Assembly: GCA_023525975.1 (NCBI GenBank) | Contig: CM042023.1 | Location: forward strand, 13,466,501 to 13,530,500 | Source of the DNA: Smallanthus sonchifolius | Taxonomy: Eukaryota > Streptophyta > Magnoliopsida > Asterales > Asteraceae | Direction: 5' to 3' | DNA: 64,000 nt | In this document: positions 11,908 to 21,906 of the stretch, piece by piece | Position numbering within the stretch: the stretch's first letter is position 1 | Layout of the letters: each line of letters opens with the position of its first letter | Notes under the pieces: generated by a model | The model's database searches: none | Seen by the model: only the letters and a program-made list of their open reading frames with translations | Told to the model about the DNA's origin: nothing | Program-made: the position numbers and the translations under genes

Positions 11908-12179
11908 TGTTGGGTGTGGAGTCTCATATGGGGCAGCCGGCCCTAATGGGCTCTACACGGGTTGGGCCTAACTTGGAAATTAAGTTACTAATCCTAGATT
12001 AATCTCTATATATACATCATATGTATTTGTAATTCCATGAGCACAGAAATAATATAAACCCTAGTTGCAAAGTGGACGTAGGTCAGTTTAGACCGAACCA
12101 CTATAAATCTCGTGTTCGTGTTTTTCCGCATTCGTGTTTGCGTGTGTGTGTTCGTGTGTGATCGTCTTTAATCCTAACA
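11908..12179 (+). repeat. 3' LTR of the Copia element, facing ETR1
   Basis: This is the second 272-bp LTR, in the same orientation as ETR1. Its own TATA-like CTATATATAC lies at about 12005, so transcription from it would run straight into ETR1 exon 1, whose start codon is 88 bp downstream of the LTR end. Whether it acts as a promoter is unknown. Confidence 0.95.
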
Positions 12180-12180
12180 C

Positions 12181-12315
12181 ATGTTTTATGGTTTTTTAGT
12201 TATCAACTTATATTGTTTGCCTTTTCATGTAGATTCTGTAATTTGTTTACAAGTGACCCGTCAACAATGGATTGCAACTGCATTGAGCCACAATGGCCAG
12301 CTGATGACCTCCTGA
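12181..12315 (+). other. Out-of-frame upstream ATG frame overlapping the ETR1 start
   Basis: An ATG created next to the Copia 3' junction opens a 44-codon frame that overlaps the ETR1 start codon in another phase and stops inside ETR1 codon 16. In correctly spliced ETR1 mRNA the sequence before 12233 is removed. In an unspliced transcript started in the LTR this frame would come first and should depress ETR1 translation. It is not a protein gene. Confidence 0.3.
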
Positions 12316-15300
12316 TGAAGTATCAGTATATATCAGATTTCTTTATTGCTCTTGCTTATTTCTCCATCCCACTGGAGTTAATATACTTCGTTAAAAAATC
12401 AGCAGTTTTTCCCTATAGATGGGTACTTGTTCAGTTTGGTGCTTTTATTGTTCTCTGTGGAGCTACACATCTTATTAGCTTATGGACCTTTAATGTGCAT
12501 ACAAGAACAGTTGCTATTGTTATGACAACTGCCAAAGTCTTGACTGCTGCAGTTTCATGTGCAACTGCACTTATGTTAGTCCACATTATTCCCGATCTAC
12601 TTAGTGTAAAAACTAGGGAATTATTCTTGAAAAATAAAGCTGCTGAGCTGGATCGTGAAATGGGTATCATTCGAACCCAGGAAGAAACAGGCAGACATGT
12701 TAGAATGCTGACTCATGAAATCAGAAGCACTCTTAATAGACATACTATTTTAAAAACTACACTTGTTGAATTGGGAAGGACATTAGGTTTAGAAGAATGT
12801 GCTCTTTGGATGCCAACAAGAAGTGGTTTAGAGCTTCAACTTTCGTACACTCTTCACCATCAAAATCCTGTAGGGTTTACGGTTCCGATTCAATCTCCTG
12901 CAATCAATCAAGTTTTTAGTATGAATCGTGCGGTTAAGATCTCTCCAAATAGTCCTGTTGCTAGACTACGCCCAGCTTCTGGTAAATATATGCTTGGGGA
13001 GGTTGTTGCCGTGAGGGTCCCGCTTCTACATCTTAATAATTTTCAAATCTATGATTGGCCGGAACTTACAACAAAACGTTATGCCTTAATGGTTTTGATG
13101 CTTCCTTCTGATAGTGCAAGGCAGTGGCATGTTCATGAGTTGGAGCTTGTTGAAGTTGTTGCTGATCAGGTTTGAAAATTTTCTGTTTTTCTTGATTTAA
13201 TTCAAGCTGTTATTGTTTCTAATTTGATATTTAGGGATTATTTTAGGGTTAACTGCACAAAAGAGAAACCAACTAAGCACTTTCTTTTCCCAATTCTAGC
13301 AACCAACTTTATATTAGTCGAAAAATGGAAACCAACTTACAGTTTATTTCCTAATGTAGCAACTGGCAGCATTTACTGGTTTTACCTGTAAATTAATGAT
13401 CTTGCACTGGTTAGTGCCATGCCAACCACCACATATGCAAATGAATGTTGTGTTTTTAAAAGGAATTTCTTACAAGTATGAAAAATTATCTATTTTTAGA
13501 ACTTTTTGTTTAAGAATAATGATCTAGTGTCACGTCAGATTCCACGTAGCATATACATATATACTAAAATGACAAATAAGACATCACACCACCAAGTTTT
13601 TTAAAATTAGTAAAAAATGAATTGCTACCAATTGATAGAGGTCATCCATTGCTCGAGTTGGTAAACATAACTTGGTTGCTATAATCAGGTGGGGAAGGGG
13701 GGGAGTCAACATGGTCAAAGTTAACTTCATGCCATCACTTTTTGTTCTACCTTCTTTTTTAGGTGGCTGTGGCTCTTTCACATGCTGCAATTCTAGAAGA
13801 ATCCATGCGGGCCCGGGATTTGCTCATGGAGCAAAATGTGGCACTCGATCATGCAAGACGAGAAGCCGAGACAGCTGTGCGTGCACGTAATGATTTCCTT
13901 GCAGTTATGAACCATGAAATGAGAACTCCAATGCATGCAATTATTGCACTTTCATCATTACTACAAGAAACCGATTTGACACCTGAGCAACGACTCATGG
14001 TTGAGACTGTTCTCAAAAGCAGTAATTTGCTTGCCACCCTAATAAATGATGTATTAGATCTTTCCAGGCTGGAAGATGGTAGCCTTGAACTTGATTCTGC
14101 ATCTTTTAACCTTCATTCTCTCTTCAAGGAGGTATTCTCGTATTTCATCTTGATTATATCTTTTCTAATCAATTGTTTATTGATATCATGATATCAGTTT
14201 TTTAATGTTTGGATAGACAGATTTTATTTCTGTTTATATGATTATTTAGGTTTCTTATAGAATTAGGCAAACACTCAAACAACTGATGATTTGATTATTA
14301 CAGTTTCAAACATCCAAGTACTGGTTTTAATCATTCGATAACACATAATCACTTTTGCTGACTGGTTTTGTACTTATTTCCTCAGGTTCTAAACTTAATA
14401 AAGCCTGTCGCATCAGTGAAAAGGTTGTTTGTAACATTGAGCCTTTCTTCAGATTTGCCAGAGTATGCAGTTGGTGATGAGAAGAGACTTATGCAAATAA
14501 TTCTAAATATTGTTGGTAATGCTGTTAAATTCTCAAAAGAGGGCAGCATTTCGATTTCTGCTATCATGGCTAAACCAGATTCTTTGAGGGACCCACGAGC
14601 TCCCGACTTCTTTCCACTTCCTGGTGATAGTAATTTTTATTTGCGCGTTCAGGTTCGTTTTCCACTAAAACCTCTGTTTCGCGTCTCGGGTTCAGTTCTT
14701 AACTGCATTCCTCTTGCATAGGTGAAAGACACTGGAATTGGAATTAGCCAACAAGACATTCCTAAGCTGTTCACAAAATTTGCAGAAAGCCAATCACCAG
14801 CAAGTAGAAATCCAGGTGGCAGTGGACTTGGCCTTGCCATTTGTAAAAGGTAATTATTATTATTTCCCTTATCTTTTGTATTGTCAATTCAAGCATGTTG
14901 ACATGGTGGTTGGTATGCATGAGTAGACAGCTGAACTAAATTAAATTACATTGGTAGATTTAGATAAAATACATATCTATAAATGCATAGTTATCAAAAG
15001 CGAGCGCCTTGTGCGCCTAGGCGCAATTTTAAGGCGAGGCGCGATAAATGTGCCTTGACTTTAAGGCGAGCTCCTTGACTTTAAGGATAGCGCCTTGTGA
15101 AGCTAACGAAGATTTTGGTACTTTACTTTGTACATTTTGTTATTCAAATTTTGGATTTACATTTGAATCTTTGACTATTTTAGAACTTTTGGTACTAGTT
15201 AGATGATATTAAATGTTATATAATAGATTTTCTTTATTTTATTTGAAGAATAGTATTATTTTTAAGTATAGATTCCTTTCATTTAAGTGCGCTTCTTTTT

Positions 15301-16262
15301 TCTCAGGCCCTCGCTTTTTTTGCGCCTTGCGCCTAGGCCCCAGGCGAGGCCTATGCGCCTTGAGTGCGCCTAGCGCCTTTGATAACTATGTATAAATGTA
15401 AATAAATTATGATTTATTTAGATATATAAAAATTAGTAAAAATAGATATTTAGTATTTTTAATTACTTTCTATTGAATAAAGCTTTTCATGTTATATGTA
15501 GTTATGGATGTATAGTTTTTACTTATAGTTGGAACACAATTTAAAAAAAAATACTCAAGTAAATTTGTAATAGAATATATTGTAGTTATTTTCTAAGAAT
15601 AAATATATTATGTGTTACATTGTTGCAGATTTGTGAATCTTTTGGAAGGTAATATATGGATTGAAAGTGAAGGTATTGGGAAGGGATCTACTGCAATCTT
15701 TTATGTAAAACTTGGATTTCCTGCGCGTTTAAATGAATCCCGACTCCCTCATTTGAGACTTCAACCAAAAGTTGGTCAAACAAGTTTTCCAGGACTCAAA
15801 GTTCTAGTCATCGATGATAGCGGGTTAGTCTTGGTCATATCTCAAATCTTGATCCATCCATCCATACATACATACATATTTATTTTTACATACATATAAT
15901 GCAGGGTTAGCAGAACTGCAACCAAGGGGCTCCTGGTGCACCTTGGTTGTGATGTAACCGCGGTTAGCACAGGTGAAGAGTGCTTACGAGTTATAACCAA
16001 AGACCACAAGATAGTTTTCATGGACGTCTCTGTATCTGGAACCGAGAGTTACAATGTTGCAAGGATTTTACACGATAAATTCCCAAAACACCATGAAAAG
16101 CCGCTCATAATTGCACTTACAGGCAACACCGATAGATCTGCAAAGGAAAACTTACTGAGAGTTGGTATGAATGCAGTTGTACTGAAACCGGTTTCCGTGG
16201 AGAAGATGAGAATTGCATTATCTGAGCTTTTAGAGCATAGAAAAGATGTACATGAAGCATAA
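12267..16262 (+). CDS. ETR1: Ethylene receptor, ETR1 type (hybrid histidine kinase)
   Basis: Coding exons are 12267-13169, 13763-14131, 14386-14652, 14722-14849, 15629-15823 and 15905-16262. All junctions are GT-AG and in phase, giving 739 residues against 738 in Arabidopsis ETR1. The product binds ethylene at the ER membrane and represses the response through CTR1. The N-terminus MDCNCIEPQWPAD has the Cys3/Cys5 pair that links dimers. Three membrane helices follow, with copper ligands Cys64 and His68 in LCGATH, then a GAF domain (about 155-305). The kinase part has His352 in NHEMRTPM, the N box near 465-469, DTGIGI (516-521) and GSGLGLAI (547-554). A receiver with IDD (617-619), FMDV (Asp661) and LKPVS ends the protein. 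The receiver has VSG where ETR1 proteins normally have MPG after the phospho-Asp. The leader intron holds a Copia element and intron 4 a hAT-type MITE; neither disrupts the code. Confidence 0.97.
14986..15390. mobile_element. hAT-type MITE in ETR1 intron 4
   Basis: This 405-bp element has perfect 13-bp terminal inverted repeats, CATAGTTATCAAA and TTTGATAACTATG. A perfect 8-bp TSD, TATAAATG, lies at 14978-14985 and 15391-15398. The subterminal regions are unusually GC-rich, with repeated GCGCCTTG and the palindrome GCGCCTAGGCGC, while the core is AT-rich and non-coding. The 8-bp TSD points to the hAT superfamily. It sits in the 779-bp intron between the kinase G2 box and the start of the receiver linker. 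Confidence 0.93.
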
Positions 16263-17415
16263 TAACCATACCATGACTCTCTCCTACCAAAAAGGGAGTT
16301 TTTTTGGCAGCTTCGGAGGCTTGTACATATTGCTACTTTTCTAGTACATACTGTTCTATGTTATTGCCACTATATATACAGGATGATACTGTTGTTTGAA
16401 ATGAGATTTAACATGCTGAGTGGTTACCCAATTTGTTGCATAGAATTGCTTTAGGAAACACTTGTTAATTATAGGGTTTATTTTGTTAATTAAAAGTTGA
16501 AAGGTGGTTTATATTTTTTTACAAATAATGATGACTTAAATTTATAAATATTCATCACGGGAAAAGTTACTAAATTAGACATGTTGAACAGCCAGTTTAC
16601 CCAAATGAACATTGACAAGAAAATTTTAACTCTAAACATTCACCTTCACATAATCGTGTACAAATGGGTGAACGTAATTTTCTCCGGGTGTAACTGTTCG
16701 GTTTATTCAGTTTTTTTTTTTAAGTCTATCGGTTAACCGAAACGAACCGCATTGGAAATTTGTCTGACTGAACCGAATTCAATTTCGCTCCGTTTCGGTT
16801 AAAAATCGAACAAACCGGATTCAACCGTTTTTGACTGAATTAACATTTTTGTCCAATTTTGGTTTCTTGGTGACGTGGCGATGAGAAGAAGGATTTGAGG
16901 GTTTTGGAGGTGGCGACGAGAGGAGGCTGGGGTTGCAAAGAATGTCTCGTGCGTATAATATCGTTTATAGGTTAATTTAAAGGGAAAATTACCAAAATGC
17001 ACATTTAACCAGTCAAACTTATCAAAATGGACAAAATTTTTCAGCCGTCTAATTCGTGGTCATTTAGGCCAATAGACGGCTAGAGTCGGCTAGTTCAGCA
17101 GGCTCCAAATTCCATGTCCAACTACTTTTTGTCAGAGTTTTAACCAACCAGAAAACGACACGTGGCGGCACTGACTTTAAAGCCGGCTAAAGCCCACTAA
17201 ATAGAAGGCTCATCCGACGCGTTTTGTTTTAACGTGGCTTAGCCGGCTTGGCGATTACAACACTGCTTGGCTTGTTTTAGCCGGCGCCGAAGGGGTTAAT
17301 ACACACGTTAGCCGGCTGGAGTGGTATAACTAGCCGTCTTCGACTTTTTATAACACTTATTTAAGTTAGTTTACCATTTTTCACTCAGAATTTTGCTAGT
17401 TTCTTTGCCATTACA

Positions 17416-17991
17416 ATGTCTATGAACATTGTAATTTACAGCGGTGGCAGATGAGAATATGTTGACGGTGCTGTTGAATACGTTTCATTCGATTGTGCAA
17501 AGCGCGGTATAAGGTTATCTACAAATGTTACTTACAATGGTTTGTTATATATTATTTCGAATGTTTGTGGCGAGAATATTACTAGGTTATCTTATAAAAT
17601 GTCAACATTTACCGATTCAATCGACATATACGATGATAGTGATATTTCCTTTTTTTTTGTGTATTTGAAAAAAAATCCCTTTGAAATATATAAGTTGTAT
17701 GTTATCCAAGAAGATGGTGTTGGTTCGTCTACCCGAAAACCTGTGTCTATTGGTTCGTCTAACCGATTACGTGTGTCACCTGGTTCTAGCAGATTACATG
17801 TTTCTTTACCGAGCTCTAGCTCTCAACCCATGGCAAAAGAAGATGAATTTAAGTTCCCGTTTGATTTAAATGTTCCTGCAGATAACTATGAAACAGATAC
17901 TTATTATCAATGTCATTTTGAACCAAATAATGATAAGTTTTATTCAAATCCCAGTGAGCTTGGCTCTTATTTGAGTAACAACCGCGGGTGA
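17416..17991 (+). pseudogene. Truncated MULE transposase, N-terminal part
   Basis: The frame starts at ATG 17416 with MSMNIVIYSGGR, then meets TGA at codon 13 where a Trp codon would be expected. It then continues open through EYVDGAVEYVSFDC, YDDSDISFFFVYLKK and a Ser-rich linker to a stop at 17991. The pattern of a glycine-rich start, a short beta-strand module and an acidic patch followed by aliphatic residues fits the MuDR-type N-terminal domain of plant MULE transposases. No DDE core, SWIM or zinc-finger part remains. One nonsense codon and the missing 3' portion make it a pseudogene. The family call is by pattern only. Confidence 0.6.
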
Positions 17992-18296
17992 ACACCTCAC
18001 TTTCATCTTACCCTGCAAAAAATAGCAGGATAAGAAAAAGAAAAAGGCAACAAATATAGTAATTTCAAAGCAGACTAAGATATCACACAAGGCTAAAATT
18101 AATTTCTTTTCCTCCTCATTATGTAACCTAAAACCACTAACCAATTGTGATTAATATGACATTCTATAACCTAAAATAACTCCCTAACATGACAATTCTA
18201 ATTAAGAGAATGTAAATTATCATACATAAGTCAATGGTTCAGGTCAATAGATCATCAGGTTCAGGTCAATGGTTGACCAAAAACCTGATCGAATGC

Positions 18297-18428
18297 TCAA
18301 TTCCATTCTTCATCCGTCCAGGTCAATGGTTCATCAGCTGGTCGAGAAGGATTGGCAGGCTGTACAAGTTGAACAGGTACATCAGTCGGTCGAGAAGTGT
18401 TTGCTGGAAATGGATACACTCCACCCAT
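18297..18428 (-). CDS. Small convergent ORF inside the MULE
   Basis: A 43-codon frame starts MGGVYPFPANTSRP and ends PLTWTDEEWN. It is proline-rich and acidic at the end and begins about 70 bp inside the right terminal inverted repeat. It is transcribed towards the truncated transposase, the arrangement seen in two-gene MULEs. I recognise no family. It may be the second gene of the parent element, a remnant of the transposase C-terminus, or chance. No splice continuation was found. Confidence 0.25.
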   Translation of the reverse strand: MGGVYPFPANTSRPTDVPVQLVQPANPSRPADEPLTWTDEEWN

Positions 18429-19016
18429 ATTTGAGAAGTTAAACTTTGGAGTGAAAATTGAAATTTGAGAAGTGAAAATGAGAGTTGAAATGAATTGGTT
18501 TATATTTATAAAAGTTGAAGACGGCTAATTAAACCACTCCAGCCGGCTAACAAGTAAAAAAACTTATTCGGCGCCGGCTATAAGAAGCCAAGCCGGCTAC
18601 AGCTCGAGCCAAGCCAGGTAAAAAAAACGTGCCGACTGAGCCTTCTATTTAGTGGGCTTTAGCCGGCTTTAAAGTCAGTGCCGCCACGTGTCGTTCTCTG
18701 GTTGGTTAAAACTCTGACAAAAAGTAGTTCTGTAGTTGGGCACGGAATTTGGAGCCGGCTCTAGCCGACTATTGGTCTAAATGACCACGAATTAGACGAC
18801 TGAAATAGTCTGTCCATTTTGGTAAGTTTAACTTGTCAAATGTCCATTTTGATAATTTTCCCTAATTTAAATCCTAAGTCCCTAAACACATTACTAAATA
18901 CATATATAGTTATCACTTATTCGGTTAACCAAATAAACCAATTTCAGAAAAAATGTATATCGGTTAACCGAACCGATAACCGAATTAACAGTTCGGACAC
19001 GGTTAGGATCCGAAAA

Positions 19017-20100
19017 CCGAATTCACAATTTGGTTCATTTTTTTTCCGGTTACGGATACGTTTTGGTTTTGGGTATTTTTACAGACCCCTACAACTTGTG
19101 CATGTGTCACGATTTTATTAGGTCAAGTAACGGATAAAAATTTCAACAACACAAATGTTCTTTTACATTGCTTCTAAACATCAATGTTTAGGGTTAATTT
19201 TTTTTTATCAATGCTAATTTTAATGGTGATATTGCATATGTATTTGAATAATAAATTTCCCTTATGTAGTTAAATCACACCATCTTTATTCTAGAAAAGG
19301 TTATATTCTTCTCTTAGAGGGTGTTTGGGATTGGTTATTTAACTACAAAAGTGCTTATTGACTTATGACTTTTCTAAAAGAAGTTTTTAAAATGTCAATA
19401 AGTTGTTTTTTAAAAGCCAATAAGTCAATAACCCGCGGTTAAAGTGTTTGGATTAGTTTTTGTGGTGGGAAAATCCAATAAGTTAATAAGTTGTTTTTTA
19501 CCGAATTCACAATTTGGTTCATTTTTTTTTCGGTTACGGATACGTTTTGGTTTTGGGTATTTTTACAGACCCCTACAACTTGTGCATGTGTCACGATTTT
19601 ATTAGGTCAAGTAACGGATAAAAATTTCAACAACACAAATGTTCTTTTACATTGCTTCTAAACATCAATGTTTAGGGTTAATTTTTTTTTATCAATGCTA
19701 ATTTTAATGGTGATATTGCATATGTATTTGAATAATAAATTTCCCTTATGTAGTTAAATCACACTATCTTTATTCTAGAAAAGGTTATATTCTTCTCTTA
19801 GAGGGTGTTTGGGATTGGTTATTTAACTACAAAAGTGCTTATTGACTTATGACTTTTCTAAAAGAAGTTTTTAAAATGTCAATAAGTTGTTTTTTAAAAG
19901 CCAATAAGTCAATAACCCGCGGTTAAAGTGTTTGGATTAGTTTTTGTGGTGGGAAAATCCAATAAGTCAATAAGTTGTTTTTTAAAAAGTGTTTTTCGGT
20001 TACGGATACGTTTTGGTTTTGGGTATTTTTACAGACCCCTACAACTTGTGCATGTGTCACGATTTTATTAGGTCAAGTAACGGATAAAAATTTCAACAAC
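19017..20100. repeat. Tandem duplication, two full copies and one partial copy
   Basis: Copy 1 is 19017-19500 and copy 2 is 19501-19986, with a unit of about 484 bp. The partial third copy is at about 19995-20100, where it is cut by the solo LTR. The copies are nearly identical, so the duplication is recent. Each full copy contains the left end of a small element (GGGTGTTTGGGATTG at 19319 and 19803) and a TTTAGGGTTAAT stretch. Confidence 0.92.
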
Positions 20101-21337
20101 TTTGCAATGTTTCTTAAGGTCATAGTCTAGGTTCGAGTATAGGGTAAACCTAATTCTCTATAACCTTTTTACTTACTGTTTTACCATTTTTGGGGGAAAG
20201 CTGTTTCGTTTTTATTTATTTAGTCACATGTTACATGATACAAGGATTACATGAGTTATTTTTATATTTATGCATTAAAGTCCCCAATTTTTTTTATTGT
20301 AATCAATTAGCTGAGCGTAGCCGTTGGGAATTTTGAGTAGTACTACTTGGGTTGACACCCCCGCTCATGGTTTGGTCGCGCCAACCAGACTTGTAGGGTC
20401 ACGTGGGCGCAAAGTTAGCCAATTATTTTTAGACGGTTGTTGGCATAAGACTTCCGTATGGGGTACTTTATTTTTATTTTGTCTAGGCTTTGATTACGGC
20501 TCATGGTAATATGTTATCTAATACATGTGTACTGACTTTGGATTTTTATAAACTTTTATAGAGTCGTAAAACCTGCGATTCTCACCAACTATTTATATAG
20601 TTGACCCGTTTTTGAAACATGCTTTCAGGTAAACAGAAATGAAGATAAAGTTCATGGGGGCACGCTTTTGTTTAGATTTTATGATTTCACTTTGGAACAA
20701 CTTAGTACCTATGACTTTGGTTGTTTATAAGATGTTCCATTTGTAGTTGAATTTCGGATATTGTATGACTTCTTTTAATTTTTGGGTTTAGTAATGGTTC
20801 TTTTGTAAATTGCGATGTACCCGTTAGCATTCTCTTGTGCCTAAGTGTTCGATGCACCGCTCTCGTCTCACCTCCGTGTTTCCGCCTTCGGCGGGGTGTG
20901 ACAGACTTGGTTAGCGTATTTTTGTAAAATGACCAAAAAGGACATTCTTTTATATTTAAAACCACTTTATACTTTGAGTTGCGAGCAGATGAGAAGTTAC
21001 CTCCGATGATGTAACCGGCGACGGCGATTTGCACCGGCAAATAGAACGTGTTGCAGTCGTCGAAGAGAGAACGTAGGAGATTTGCTAGCAGATGAGAGAA
21101 CGAGAAATATTTATTGTAGGGTAAAGGGTGGGTAGATTGGTAATTTTATGTTCAAAAAGTCATAAAGAGTTTTAAAAAGCCAGAATTTATGACTTTTGGA
21201 AAACAAATTTTTAAGATTTATTAAAAAATCAAAATAAAAAGGACTTTTATCCATGCGAAACACTTTTTTGACTTATTGGCTTTTTAAAAAAGCCAATAAA
21301 TTAATAAGTTATTTTCAAACTCAATCCCAAACACCCC
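19803..21337. mobile_element. GGGTGTTTGGGATTG-ended small element, split by a solo LTR
   Basis: The left end GGGTGTTTGGGATTG (19803, with a duplicate at 19319) pairs with the right end CAATCCCAAACACCC at about 21323-21337. Subterminal sequence repeats AATAAGTCAATAAG-like words in both arms. The LTR at 20103-20903 separates the halves. A related copy lies at 54505-55002. The superfamily is unsure because no clean TSD is visible. A minus-strand ORF at 20702-21040 runs across the LTR junction and is not a gene. Confidence 0.6.
20103..20903 (-). mobile_element. Solo LTR, Gypsy type (TGTCACACCCC)
   Basis: On the minus strand the unit begins TGTCACACCCCGCCGAAG, a standard plant Gypsy LTR start, and ends AACATTGCA. 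The flanks AACTT (20098-20102) and GACTT (20904-20908) match at four of five positions, consistent with a 5-bp TSD. It is 801 bp, with no internal domain on either side. It interrupts both the tandem array and the GGGTGTTTGG element. Confidence 0.75.
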
Positions 21338-21906
21338 TTCATATATACATTTTGTTTTATTAGTCACTTTCAATTAGGCAAACCACCATCTAACTTGTCT
21401 CTTTTAATGTTTTGTTATTTATTGCCTTTTATGTATTTATATAATAATTTCCAATAATTGTTTGGACTTCGGAGACTTGGGGGACAAGGGTGGGCCTTCC
21501 CTTATAATAAGAAGGTAGTATAGAAAATTCATTTGTTGATGCTAATGCATGATTAAATACCATACAAATACTTAAATAATTTATTGATTGTGATTTGTGA
21601 CATACAAATATATATTTAAATAATCTAAAAGAAAGACCACTTTCAAGAAAATCAAATGTGTAATTCTAAATTGACTTGAAAAATCATATCAAAGCAGAAT
21701 GACAACATTTAGATATAAAGGAAAGCTAGAACCAGGCCGGATATTACAGGGTTAAAGACAAAGGGGAAGATAATTTAAAGCCAAGAAACAAGCTTTTCTA
21801 TCTCCGGTTAAATCGTCTACAATTAAGAGTCGCGCTAATCGGTTAGGATAATAGTAGTATATGTACACACAAACAACACGCACGCTCACACATATCAAGA
21901 TCAAGA

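Larger units (their letters stand above)
9423..12179 (+). mobile_element. Young non-autonomous Copia element (gag-protease only)
   Basis: Two 272-bp LTRs (9423-9694 and 11908-12179) start TGTTGGGTGTGG and end TCCTAACA. By eye they differ at only three positions, about 1.1 percent. The flanks CAGGT (9418-9422) and CATGT (12180-12184) are a 5-bp TSD with one change. A primer-binding site complementary to initiator Met tRNA lies at 9697-9708, and a purine tract AGTGGGAGA precedes the 3' LTR. The interior holds a GC-rich leader full of GCTACAGT-type repeats and one ORF for gag and protease. Integrase, reverse transcriptase and RNase H are absent, so it must be mobilised in trans. It sits in the sense orientation in the ETR1 leader intron and ends 53 bp before the intron acceptor. 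Confidence 0.95.
16982..18862. mobile_element. Mutator-like element (MULE) with long TIRs
   Basis: The outer ends GGGAAAATTACCAAAATG and the inverse CATTTTGATAATTTTCCC begin terminal inverted repeats of about 370 bp each (16982-17360 and 18500-18862). They are rich in AGCCGGCT motifs. A perfect 9-bp duplication, TAATTTAAA, lies at 16973-16981 and 18863-18871, the hallmark of Mutator-like elements. The 1.1-kb interior keeps the first part of a transposase gene with an internal stop and a small convergent frame on the other strand. The catalytic region is missing, so the element is non-autonomous. It lies about 700 bp downstream of the ETR1 stop codon. Confidence 0.95.
16690..19090. repeat. Older GGTTAACCGAA-rich repeat split by the Mutator-like element
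   Basis: The sequences at 16690-16860 and 18900-19090 share GGTTAACCGAA, CCGAATTCA and similar CGGTT-rich words in opposite orientation, as in the subterminal regions of a hAT MITE family common in plants. The right part ends near ACAGACCCCTACAA. The Mutator-like element at 16982-18862 lies between them, so it probably landed inside this older repeat. Exact ends and a TSD were not found. Confidence 0.35.

Noticed and set aside
19017..20100. CRISPR-like direct repeats
   Set aside because: The repeat unit is 484 bp with no spacers and the genome is a plant; it is an ordinary tandem duplication.
20702..21040. A 112-codon minus-strand ORF
   Set aside because: It crosses the border between the solo LTR and the split small element, so it is a composite of two repeats.
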